Shown: positions 16,713 through 24,229 of the stretch, piece after piece
Layout of the letters: every line of letters begins with the position of its first letter
How positions within the stretch are numbered: position 1 is the stretch's first letter
From: Allomuricauda sp.
Lineage (GTDB): Bacteria; Bacteroidota; Bacteroidia; Flavobacteriales; Flavobacteriaceae
Direction of reading: 5' to 3'
Assembly: GCA_030148335.1 (NCBI GenBank)
Contig: JASBTQ010000011.1
Span: 1-45,854, forward strand
Length of the DNA stretch: 45,854 nucleotides
The notes under the pieces: model-generated
Databases searched by the model: none
Seen by the model: the letters and a program-made list of their open reading frames with translations, nothing else
Told to the model about the DNA's origin: nothing
Translations under genes and position numbers: made by a program

Positions 16713-17704
16713 TATAGGATTCCCTCGTTTATAAGGTTATGGATATGGACCACGCCGGCATAGCTGTCTCCATCAAAGGCCAGCAATTGTGATATGCCCT
16801 TTTCCTGGAGCACTTTCAGGGCATTTACTGCCAAGGTGTCCACTTTGATAGCTTTTGGATCGTAGGTCATGATGTCCCTGGCCGTGAGTCCGCTGATATT
16901 GTCATGTTTGCTGAGCATTCTTCGGATATCCCCATCGGTCACAATGCCCACTACTTTGCCATTTTCGGTCACTGCGGTCACACCGAGCATCTTTTTGGAA
17001 ATTTCCACGATCACTTCCTTTACGCTCGAGTTGGCATCAACCTCAGGCTTTTGATTCTGCACCACAATGTCCGCCACACGTAAATACAGTTTTTTGCCCA
17101 ATGAGCCGCCTGGATGGTATTTTGCAAAGTCGGCGCTGCTGAAACCCCTGAGCTCCAAAAGGCAGATGGCCAGTGCATCGCCCATGGCCATTTGTGCCGA
17201 TGTGCTTGTGGTTGGGGCCAGATTGTTGGGGCAGGCTTCCTTTTCCACATAGGTGCCGAGCACAAAATCTGCTTGTTTGGCCAAAAAAGAATCCATATTG
17301 CCCGTAATGCCTATGAGTTTGTTCCCCCCGCTTTTGATAAGGGGGAGCAAAGCTTTGATTTCGGTGGTGTTGCCACTTTTGGAAAGGCAGATGACAATGT
17401 CGTCCTTCTGGATGGTGCCAAGATCTCCATGGATGGCATCGGCGGCATGCATGAAAATGGCCGGTGTTCCGGTGGAGTTGAGCGTGGCCACGATCTTGGA
17501 GGCCACAATGGCACTCTTCCCGACTCCAGACACCACGACCCTTCCCTGGGATTCCAATATATATTGGACGGCATGGGCAAACTGGTCGTCAAGCTGACCG
17601 ATCAAATCCCCAATGGCCTTGCTCTCTATTTCAAGTGTTCGTTTTGCAATGGACAAAATGGACTGTGTGTCGCTCAAGGTAATTAACGGATTATCTGATT
17701 GCAT
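16712..17704 (-). CDS. kdsD: D-arabinose 5-phosphate isomerase, KpsF/GutQ family
   Basis: Converts ribulose 5-phosphate to arabinose 5-phosphate, the first step to KDO for lipid A/LPS. The 330 residues comprise an N-terminal SIS domain (about 45-175; GVGKSAIVASKIVATLNSTG, then MHAADAIHGDLG and SKSGNT) and two CBS domains (about 200-330; TDGDIRRML, YAGVVHIHNLI). It heads a minus-strand operon with tatC, the AhpD-like gene and lptB, and is divergent from recQ. The link to lptB supports an LPS role over a sugar-catabolic one. Confidence 0.93.
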   Translation of the reverse strand: MQSDNPLITLSDTQSILSIAKRTLEIESKAIGDLIGQLDDQFAHAVQYILESQGRVVVSGVGKSAIVASKIVATLNSTGTPAIFMHAADAIHGDLGTIQKDDIVICLSKSGNTTEIKALLPLIKSGGNKLIGITGNMDSFLAKQADFVLGTYVEKEACPNNLAPTTSTSAQMAMGDALAICLLELRGFSSADFAKYHPGGSLGKKLYLRVADIVVQNQKPEVDANSSVKEVIVEISKKMLGVTAVTENGKVVGIVTDGDIRRMLSKHDNISGLTARDIMTYDPKAIKVDTLAVNALKVLQEKGISQLLAFDGDSYAGVVHIHNLINEGIL

Positions 17705-17734
17705 TCCTAAAAGAATGTCTTATATTTAAGATTA

Positions 17735-17742
17735 CAAAACTA
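17735..17742 (-). promoter_or_regulatory. Putative -7 promoter box of the kdsD operon
   Basis: TAGTTTTG on the minus strand matches TAnnTTTG and would start transcription about 24 bases before the kdsD ATG. No clear -33 TTG was found at the standard distance. Confidence 0.45.
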
Positions 17743-17787
17743 ATCAAACTATCTTTTACAGACTATAATGGAAGATAGAATACTTCG

Positions 17788-17795
17788 TACTTTTG
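17788..17795 (+). promoter_or_regulatory. Putative -7 promoter box of recQ
   Basis: TACTTTTG matches the Bacteroidota -7 consensus TAnnTTTG, about 68 bases before the recQ ATG. The expected -33 TTG is not evident. Confidence 0.4.
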
Positions 17796-17863
17796 ATGGA
17801 CATTAAAAAATAAAGATTCAACGGCCCCTCAGGTTGCTTGTCATAAAATAGAAAAATGCGGAA

Positions 17864-20065
17864 ATGAGCCTAATGAACACCGATTTGCATTCCTCTCTCA
17901 AAAAATATTTTGGTTTTTCTAAATTCAAAGGTCTTCAGGAAAATGTGATCCAGAACATCATGGAGGGCAAGGATACCTTCGTGATCATGCCCACGGGTGG
18001 GGGAAAATCCCTTTGCTACCAATTGCCGGCCATCATGAAGGAGGGAACGGCCATCGTGGTATCGCCCTTGATCGCCCTGATGAAGAACCAAGTGGACGCC
18101 ATAAGGGGCATATCCGAACAGAACGGTATAGCCCATGTGTTGAATTCCTCGCTCACAAAGTCAGAAGTGAAACAGGTAAAGGAGGATATTGCCAATGGGA
18201 CCACCAAACTTTTATATGTGGCCCCGGAATCTTTGACCAAAGAGGAGAACGTGGAGTTCTTGCGAAAGGTGTCACTTTCCTTTGTGGCGGTGGACGAGGC
18301 GCATTGCATCTCGGAATGGGGGCATGATTTTAGACCCGAATATCGCAACCTGAAGGGAATCATCAATCGCTTGGGGGACGACATCCCCATTATCGGGCTT
18401 ACCGCCACGGCAACCCCAAAAGTGCAGGAAGATATCATCAAGAATTTAGGTATGACGGGAGCCAAGGTGTTCAAGGCCTCGTTCAATAGACCCAATTTGT
18501 TTTATGAGGTACGCCCAAAGACCCCGAATGTGGATGCGGACATCATTCGCTTTGTGAAGCAAAACCAAGGCAAATCGGGCATTATTTATTGTTTGAGCAG
18601 AAAACGTGTTGAGGAACTGGCCCAGGTACTCCAAGTGAACGGAATAAGTGCAGTGCCCTACCATGCCGGGTTTGATGCCAAGACCCGCTCCAAATACCAA
18701 GACATGTTCTTGATGGAAGAAGTGGATGTGGTGGTGGCCACCATTGCCTTCGGGATGGGGATAGACAAACCCGATGTGCGGTTCGTAATCCATCATGATA
18801 TCCCGAAGAGCATTGAAAGCTACTATCAGGAAACGGGCCGTGCCGGAAGGGACGGGGGAGAAGGACATTGCCTGGCGTTCTACGCATACAAGGATGTGGA
18901 AAAACTCGAAAAGTTCATGTCCGGGAAGCCTGTGGCCGAACAGGAGATAGGCAGTGCCCTGCTCCAAGAAATCGTGGCCTATGCCGAGACTTCCATGTCG
19001 CGCCGGAAATTCATCCTCCACTATTTTGGGGAGGAGTTCGATGAGGTAGATGGAGAGGGGGCCGATATGGACGACAATGCCAGAAACCCGAAACCCAAAG
19101 AGGAAGCCATGAACGAAGTGGTAAAGCTATTGAGCGTGGTGAGGGATACCAATGAAAAGTTCAAATCCAAGGAAATTGTCAGGATATTGGTGGGCAAGGT
19201 CAACGCCATGATATCTTCCCACAAAACCGATGAAAAGCCGTTTTTTGGTATTGGTTCGGAAAAGGACAAGGCCTATTGGATGGCCCTTACGCGTCAGGTG
19301 CTTGTGGCCGGATTGCTCAAAAAAGAGATAGAACGATATGGTATCCTGCACCTGACCGATGCAGGGAGGGAATTTCTCGCAAAGCCTGAATCTTTTTTGA
19401 TGACCAAGGACCATACCTATACAGAGGAAAGTATGGAGGCTGCGGCCACGGCCACAAAATCTGTGGGAGCCGTAGCAGATGACAACTTGTTGAAAATACT
19501 AAAGGACCTTCGGAAAAAGGAGGCCCAAAAACGGGGAGTACCTCCTTTTGTGGTGTTTCAGGATCCCTCATTGGAAGATATGTCCCTCAAATATCCCATC
19601 ACCATGGACGAGCTTCTCAACATCCAAGGGGTGGGCGAAGGAAAGGCCAAAAAGTATGGTCAACCCTTTTTGGACCTGATCAACAAATACGTTGAGGAAA
19701 ATGATATTGTGAGGCCCGATGACCTTGTGGTAAAAAGTACAGGTGCCAATTCAGGATTGAAACTGTACGTTATTCAAAGCATTGACAGAAAATTGCCGCT
19801 GGATGATATCGCCTCTGCGAAAGGTCTGGAACTTCCCGAACTGATCAAGGAAATGGAGCAAATCGTGTTCAGCGGGACCAAATTGAACATTGGGTACTGG
19901 ATAGATGAAATACTGGATGAGGACCAGCAGGAAGAGATCCATGAGTATTTCCTTGAAGCCGATACCGATTCCATCTCGCAGGCCATCGAGGAGTTCGATG
20001 GCAGTTACGAAGATGAGGAACTTCGGCTCTACCGATTGAAATTTATAAGTGAAGTGGCGAATTAA
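17864..20065 (+). CDS. recQ: ATP-dependent DNA helicase RecQ
   Basis: 3'-5' helicase for recombination and fork repair. The 733 residues include the helicase core with motif I TGGGKSLCYQ (about 43-52), the motif II box DEAHCISEWGHDFRPEY (about 143-160), the ATFAFGMGID-type motif as ATIAFGMGIDKPDVRF and motif VI YYQETGRAGRDG. A RecQ C-terminal region with winged helix follows (to about 510), then an HRDC domain (about 540-610, with ITMDELLNIQGVGEGKAKKY). A further 120-residue C-terminal extension makes it longer than E. coli RecQ. A second ATG three codons in (17873) is an alternative start. The stop codon overlaps the stop of the convergent CCC-motif gene by 4 bases. Confidence 0.96.
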   Translation: MSLMNTDLHSSLKKYFGFSKFKGLQENVIQNIMEGKDTFVIMPTGGGKSLCYQLPAIMKEGTAIVVSPLIALMKNQVDAIRGISEQNGIAHVLNSSLTKSEVKQVKEDIANGTTKLLYVAPESLTKEENVEFLRKVSLSFVAVDEAHCISEWGHDFRPEYRNLKGIINRLGDDIPIIGLTATATPKVQEDIIKNLGMTGAKVFKASFNRPNLFYEVRPKTPNVDADIIRFVKQNQGKSGIIYCLSRKRVEELAQVLQVNGISAVPYHAGFDAKTRSKYQDMFLMEEVDVVVATIAFGMGIDKPDVRFVIHHDIPKSIESYYQETGRAGRDGGEGHCLAFYAYKDVEKLEKFMSGKPVAEQEIGSALLQEIVAYAETSMSRRKFILHYFGEEFDEVDGEGADMDDNARNPKPKEEAMNEVVKLLSVVRDTNEKFKSKEIVRILVGKVNAMISSHKTDEKPFFGIGSEKDKAYWMALTRQVLVAGLLKKEIERYGILHLTDAGREFLAKPESFLMTKDHTYTEESMEAAATATKSVGAVADDNLLKILKDLRKKEAQKRGVPPFVVFQDPSLEDMSLKYPITMDELLNIQGVGEGKAKKYGQPFLDLINKYVEENDIVRPDDLVVKSTGANSGLKLYVIQSIDRKLPLDDIASAKGLELPELIKEMEQIVFSGTKLNIGYWIDEILDEDQQEEIHEYFLEADTDSISQAIEEFDGSYEDEELRLYRLKFISEVAN

Positions 20066-20379
20066 TATCCGCCACCCCAATCACTTCCATTTGCGGTGAT
20101 CATCGCTATGATGAATCCGAAGTACAGGATGAACAGCACCAAGTAGATCAAGGATAATGCCAACCCGATGTAAGCCAGTATCTTACCGGTCTTTACATTG
20201 CTGTAATCCGTGTAGCTTTCAGGACTTTGTTGGTACAGTTGATTGGCAGTTTTGGCCTTGACCAATGCGATGATGCTGAAAATGGCCCCAAAGGGACCAC
20301 AGCAGAACAGCGTACCGACGATGGAGAGTATCCCCATCGTCAACACGGTGCTTGCCCCGGGTAAGGGTTGTAGGCTCAT
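20062..20379 (-). CDS. CCC-motif membrane protein (second copy)
   Basis: A 105-residue protein with two membrane helices flanking a short basic loop: helix 1 includes a paired-Cys-Gly segment (GTLFCCGPFGAIFSIIAL, about 22-39), then YTDYSNVKTGKILAYIGLAL in the middle, and a hydrophobic second helix. This layout is typical of Bacteroidota proteins named for a CCC motif, related in shape to DUF4190 and CD225-like proteins. It is a diverged paralogue of its upstream neighbour (both have NVKTGKILA or NVKTGRILA). It is the last gene of a three-gene minus-strand unit beginning with a DUF2752 protein. Function unknown. Confidence 0.8.
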   Translation of the reverse strand: MSLQPLPGASTVLTMGILSIVGTLFCCGPFGAIFSIIALVKAKTANQLYQQSPESYTDYSNVKTGKILAYIGLALSLIYLVLFILYFGFIIAMITANGSDWGGGY

Positions 20380-20385
20380 ATATAA

Positions 20386-20712
20386 TTATTGGTATTGTTC
20401 CAAGATTTCTTGCATTCTTTCTGGGTCTTGCAATGTTTCCCATCCAAAGAAGGAAATGGCCCAGATAAAATAGGCGAGGGCCAATATGTTGAGTATAATT
20501 CCAATAATGGCCAGTATTCTACCTGTTTTCACATTCTGTATCCCGTCATACATTTCCGGGTTTTCAGCATATAGCTTCATTGCCTTATTGGCCAAGACAA
20601 GGGCTATTATCGCGAAAATCAGACCGATGACACCATAGCAGCAGCAAGTTACTATCGATATGATGCCAAATACAAGGATCAGCGTTGCATTTGGTAATTT
20701 TTGTTGTTCCAT
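20386..20712 (-). CDS. CCC-motif membrane protein (first copy)
   Basis: A 108-residue, two-helix membrane protein with the eponymous triple cysteine in helix 1 (IISIVTCCCYGVIGLIFAII, about 17-36), a loop ending in YDGIQNVKTGRILAIIG, a second helix, and an acidic cytoplasmic tail (DPERMQEILEQYQ). Similar order and loop to the following gene, 6 bases away, show a tandem duplication. The cysteines at the membrane face could be acylated or bind metal, but that is speculation. It lies between DUF2752 and the second copy. Confidence 0.85.
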   Translation of the reverse strand: MEQQKLPNATLILVFGIISIVTCCCYGVIGLIFAIIALVLANKAMKLYAENPEMYDGIQNVKTGRILAIIGIILNILALAYFIWAISFFGWETLQDPERMQEILEQYQ

Positions 20713-20724
20713 AATGTTGGGTTT

Positions 20725-21045
20725 TTAATTAAATAGTTTATTCATTTTGATGATATAACTCACAATGATCACTCCCGCAACCGTAAGCATCAGTGCCAAT
20801 CGGATCTGATGGGAGAATTTGAATTTCACAAACAGGTTGGAAACCAGAAAAAGCAGTAGCAGGATAATGGGATAAATGGCCGGATACATTTTGAACGCGG
20901 CCGCAAACTCTCCGTGCAACAATAAATCGACAGAACGCTGCATGCCACAACCGGGACAGTCCACCCCTAACAACTTTTTGTTGAGGCAGGGAAGCATATA
21001 GTCCTTCAGGCTAAGGGAAAATATGGTCGGTTGTAGGTACATCAT
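20725..21045 (-). CDS. DUF2752 membrane protein
   Basis: A 106-residue protein with the DUF2752 hallmark VDCPGCGMQRSVDLLLHGEF (about 28-47): a CPxCGxxR-like motif just before a membrane helix, followed by two hydrophobic helices (about 55-72 and 82-100). No function is established for this family. It is the first gene of a unit with two CCC-motif proteins (12 and 6 bases apart), an association that suggests a joint membrane complex. Two adjacent ATGs begin the frame; the first is used. Confidence 0.88.
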   Translation of the reverse strand: MMYLQPTIFSLSLKDYMLPCLNKKLLGVDCPGCGMQRSVDLLLHGEFAAAFKMYPAIYPIILLLLFLVSNLFVKFKFSHQIRLALMLTVAGVIIVSYIIKMNKLFN

Positions 21046-21070
21046 AACTGTGACAGCCGAAAAATACTAT

Positions 21071-21078
21071 TATTTTTG
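21071..21078 (+). promoter_or_regulatory. Putative -7 promoter box of the Smr gene
   Basis: TATTTTTG, a full match to TAnnTTTG, 48 bases before the ATG at 21126. No TTG is found at the usual -33 distance. Confidence 0.4.
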
Positions 21079-21125
21079 CTTATGGGATTCATCTTTCCCA
21101 TCATTTTTTTAACAGATAATTAAGT

Positions 21126-21668
21126 ATGGACGTTTTTAAGGTTGGGGACAAGGTAGAGGTGCTGGACGAGGCCATTTCAGGAACTGTGCAGAAAGTGGAC
21201 GGGGATAGGGTGATCCTCATTACCGATGAGGGTTTCCCTATGCAATATGCAGCAAAAGATCTGGTGAAAACAGGCAAGAACATTTCTGTTTCCAATTTTG
21301 AGGTGAACCAGGTAAAGAAGGAAAAGGAACTCCCGAAGCGGGGAAGGACCACGGGCCAAAAGCCTAAGGAGCGCCATGCCCCTAAAATGGAGGTGGACCT
21401 CCATATCCATCAATTGGTGGAATCCACGAAAGGACTTGGCAATTTTGACATGCTCAATATCCAATTGGAAACGGCTAAACGGCAACTGGAATTTGCCATG
21501 CAAAGACGTATCCAAAAAGTGGTGTTCATCCACGGCGTAGGGGAGGGAATCTTAAAGGAAGAATTGCATTGGCTCTTCAGAAAATATGAAAATGTGAAGT
21601 ATTACGATGCCGATTACCAAAAATATGGGCTGGGCGCAACAGAGGTTTATATTTTCCAGAACCCTTAG
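21126..21668 (+). CDS. Smr-domain protein (small MutS-related)
   Basis: A 180-residue protein with an N-terminal small beta domain (about 4-45, VGDKVEVLDEAISGTVQKVD) of KOW/SH3-like pattern, a basic linker (about 60-85) and a C-terminal Smr domain (about 88-178): EVDLHIHQL in place of the usual LDLHG, and VVFIHGVGEGILKEEL with the conserved HGxGxGxL loop. Smr domains cut or nick branched DNA and some RNAs. The combination is a Bacteroidota version found apart from MutS2. The stop overlaps that of the convergent lipoprotein gene by 4 bases. Confidence 0.88.
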   Translation: MDVFKVGDKVEVLDEAISGTVQKVDGDRVILITDEGFPMQYAAKDLVKTGKNISVSNFEVNQVKKEKELPKRGRTTGQKPKERHAPKMEVDLHIHQLVESTKGLGNFDMLNIQLETAKRQLEFAMQRRIQKVVFIHGVGEGILKEELHWLFRKYENVKYYDADYQKYGLGATEVYIFQNP

Positions 21669-22186
21669 TTGGTCGGGATGGCGGTGCTGACCTCGCCAAA
21701 TTCATTGATGCTAAGGTTGGTGATGCGCTCCCCATTGCCCGTCACAAAAGAAATGCCGCTCAAACTTATGGTATGGACAAAATTGGTGCTGTCCGCATCC
21801 ATAATGGTCTCAATGAAGACCGATCCGTCCTTGGCCTCCACTTCGTCAACCACAACAGGGTCTGTCGTGGGGATGTCGTCGCAGAAATAGTTTTTGTCCA
21901 CATCATCCGAAAAAATCCGATATGTGATCTGTGATTGCGTGGGCACGGTACTTTCCGTCACAATGGTATCTCCTATCACGCCCCTGTTCAGAACACCGCT
22001 CTGGAGCTCCAATATCAATGCCTCATTTTCATTGATTTTGAAGAGTATATTTTTAGTAGTGGTTTGTGGGGTGGTGCAGAATTGTGGGGCGACACTGTCA
22101 AAATCAATGGTCTCTATCTGAAGGTCGCCATCACTGCAGGAAAAAAACATCCCGATGCAGAGTATCAAAAAGAAAAGTTTTCTCAT
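21665..22186 (-). CDS. Putative lipoprotein of unknown function
   Basis: A 173-residue protein with a lipoprotein signal (LILCIGMFFSC, lipid Cys17 followed by SDGD, an acidic start often linked with surface display in Bacteroidota). The mature part is beta-rich, rich in Thr, Asp and Val, with two further Cys residues (PQFCTTPQ and NYFCDDIP) that could form a disulfide. No family recognised. A TAnnTTTG box only 5 bases upstream of the ATG (22191-22198) suggests a leaderless or nearly leaderless transcript. The 3' end overlaps the Smr gene. Confidence 0.75.
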   Translation of the reverse strand: MRKLFFLILCIGMFFSCSDGDLQIETIDFDSVAPQFCTTPQTTTKNILFKINENEALILELQSGVLNRGVIGDTIVTESTVPTQSQITYRIFSDDVDKNYFCDDIPTTDPVVVDEVEAKDGSVFIETIMDADSTNFVHTISLSGISFVTGNGERITNLSINEFGEVSTAIPTN

Positions 22187-22190
22187 GCAC

Positions 22191-22223
22191 CAAATTTAAA
22201 GCAATTCCATTTTAATACCCCAA
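22191..22223 (-). promoter_or_regulatory. Promoter of the lipoprotein gene
   Basis: On the minus strand TTG (22223-22221), a 22-base spacer and TAAATTTG (22198-22191) fit the Bacteroidota consensus. The -7 box ends only four bases before the ATG at 22186, so transcription would start at or inside the start codon. Confidence 0.5.
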
Positions 22224-22263
22224 TCCTTCCCATCACTTTAAAAGAAATTAACTTTATTTCCCG

Positions 22264-22271
22264 TATTTTTG
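22264..22271 (+). promoter_or_regulatory. Putative -7 promoter box of the cysteine desulfurase gene
   Basis: TATTTTTG, a full match to TAnnTTTG, 24 bases before the ATG at 22296. The -33 region is degenerate. Confidence 0.5.
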
Positions 22272-22295
22272 CCCCTCTAAAATCACAACTGGACC

Positions 22296-23444
22296 ATGCA
22301 AAAAGTGTATCTGGACAATGCGGCCACAACGCAGGTAAGGGATGAGGTAATCGCAAGAATGCAAGAGGCCTTGGCCGTGCATTACGGCAACCCGTCATCG
22401 ACCCATAGCTTTGGACGGTCGGCAAAGACCATGGTGGAACAGGCCAGAAAGACCATTGCCAAGACCTTGAACGCCCAGGCTTCGGAAATCATCTTCACTT
22501 CGGGAGGAACTGAGGCGGACAATATGATCTTACGCTGTGCCGTCAGGGATTTGGGGGTGAAGACCATCATCACTTCCAAAATAGAACACCATGCCGTGCT
22601 GCACACTGTGGAAGAGCTGGAAAAAGAATATGGTATTGCGGTCTGGTACGTGGGCCTGGACGAGATGGGCAATCCAAAAATGGACCATTTGGAGCAACTT
22701 CTTCAAAAAGACAGTTCCAAAAAATTGGTCAGCTTGATGCATGTGAACAACGAGATTGGAAACATCATTGATATTGAGGCTATCGGAAAGCTGTGCAAGG
22801 CGAACGGGGCCCTTTTCCATTCCGATACCGTGCAGTCCATTGGTCACTATCCATGGGATGTGCAATCCGTTCCTGTCGATTTTATGACGGCTGCCGCACA
22901 CAAGTTCCATGGTCCCAAGGGTATTGGTTTTGCCTTTATCCGAAAAAATTCAGGGTTGAAGCCACTGATCGTGGGTGGTGCCCAGGAAAGAGGGTTCAGG
23001 GCCGGTACCGAGCCTTTCCATAATATCGTGGGGCTGGAGGAGGCCTTCGTGAGGGCCTACGAGCATTTGGAAGAAGAGACCCAAGCGGTAAAAGAACTCA
23101 AAAGATACTTTGTTGAAAAAGTGAAGGAAGAAATTCCCGAAGCAGCTTTCAATGGACTTTCAGGGGATATGGACAAGAGCACATACACCCTTGCGAATGT
23201 GCGTTTGCCCTTGGATAAACAAAAAGGATTGATGCTCCTGTTCCATTTGGACATGAAGGGAATTGCCTGTTCCAAAGGAAGTGCATGCCAATCGGGAAGC
23301 GATAAAGGTTCGCATGTGCTCACGGAAATCCTATCTGACGAGGAACTGGAAAAACCATCACTGCGTTTTTCCTTCTCTATGTACAATACCAAAGAGGAAC
23401 TGGACTACACGGTTGGGGTGCTCAAGGAGTTTGTACAGGGGTGA
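22296..23444 (+). CDS. Cysteine desulfurase, NifS/IscS type
   Basis: PLP enzyme that removes sulfur from cysteine to supply Fe-S clusters and thio-modified tRNA. Of its 382 residues the landmarks are YLDNAATTQ at the N-terminus, FTSGGTEADN (67-76), the PLP lysine K203 in AAHKFHGPKG and the persulfide cysteine C331 in SKGSACQSGSD, within a loop that resembles class I (NifS/IscS) enzymes. No iscU or suf genes are next to it, so it probably acts in tRNA thiolation or is a second desulfurase. It converges with the gene at 23446, one base apart. Confidence 0.95.
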   Translation: MQKVYLDNAATTQVRDEVIARMQEALAVHYGNPSSTHSFGRSAKTMVEQARKTIAKTLNAQASEIIFTSGGTEADNMILRCAVRDLGVKTIITSKIEHHAVLHTVEELEKEYGIAVWYVGLDEMGNPKMDHLEQLLQKDSSKKLVSLMHVNNEIGNIIDIEAIGKLCKANGALFHSDTVQSIGHYPWDVQSVPVDFMTAAAHKFHGPKGIGFAFIRKNSGLKPLIVGGAQERGFRAGTEPFHNIVGLEEAFVRAYEHLEEETQAVKELKRYFVEKVKEEIPEAAFNGLSGDMDKSTYTLANVRLPLDKQKGLMLLFHLDMKGIACSKGSACQSGSDKGSHVLTEILSDEELEKPSLRFSFSMYNTKEELDYTVGVLKEFVQG

Positions 23445-23445
23445 T

Positions 23446-24093
23446 TCAATCCCTGTCCCTTTTCTTTTCCTTGTCGTAGGGAAACTTTCGGGAGGCCGTT
23501 TTCATCATCTTGTCGATGAGTTCCGTGGTGTTCTTCCCTGTTTTTTTGGTAATCTCGTTTTCGTATTTCCAGAGCAGTTTTCCCGTTTCCCCATCACTTA
23601 TTTTTACCCCGATCCTGCCATAGTTGGCGTCCCCGCTGAAATAGTCCAAGAGACTAAAATCGGTTGGCACCCCTTCGGAAAGTAGGATGTTGAGATTGAG
23701 GTTGCCGCTGATGATGCCGTCCACTTTCAAAATGTCGCAGAGCTCCTGGGTGGTGAAGGTGTCAATGTTGTTGTACCCAATGCCGTTCTGCGCCAAAATG
23801 GCGTTCGTGTTGCGTATGTTCTGGAAATCCACATTGAACTTTTTCCGTTTTTTCCGTTTGGCAAAATACGTTTCAAGGGCATTCTGCACCGCATAGCCCT
23901 CTTTTTCCGACAAAACTTCCAATTCATCCCTGTCCACCGTCTTTTTTAGCTCCAAATGGGCAATGAAGGGGACAATGGCCAACATTTCATGGTCTTCGCT
24001 CAGTTCATCGAACCGGGTGTTCTCATAAATGTTCTTTTGTGCCGATGCAAAGGCTGCTGTGAACAGAACAAAAATGAAGACGATTTTTCTCAT
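23446..24093 (-). CDS. Secreted protein of unknown function, LpoB/CsgG-like pattern
   Basis: A 215-residue exported protein: signal peptide MRKIVFIFVLFTAAFASAQ, then an alpha/beta domain. The middle and end (TTQELCDILKVDGIISGNLN, then VGVKISDGETGKLLWKYENE-like strand YGRIGVKISDGETGKLLWKY) recall periplasmic proteins of the GNA1162/LpoB/CsgG type, where such a strand-helix order recurs; this is pattern memory, not a firm match. The frame extends to 24162, but the extension has no signal-like property, and ATG 24093 starts the signal peptide (24099 is the near alternative). Its C-terminus is very basic. Confidence 0.65.
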   Translation of the reverse strand: MRKIVFIFVLFTAAFASAQKNIYENTRFDELSEDHEMLAIVPFIAHLELKKTVDRDELEVLSEKEGYAVQNALETYFAKRKKRKKFNVDFQNIRNTNAILAQNGIGYNNIDTFTTQELCDILKVDGIISGNLNLNILLSEGVPTDFSLLDYFSGDANYGRIGVKISDGETGKLLWKYENEITKKTGKNTTELIDKMMKTASRKFPYDKEKKRDRD

Positions 24094-24229
24094 GATCATA
24101 TCTTTTATCGGGAACAGGTACTTGATCTTCACGGACGTATCTGCCAAAAACGTTATGGCCAACCCTGTTGTGGGGAAGTATTCCTATGAAAATCGTCTGG
24201 CTGGCTATTTTCCGCTGCCAAAAATAAGG

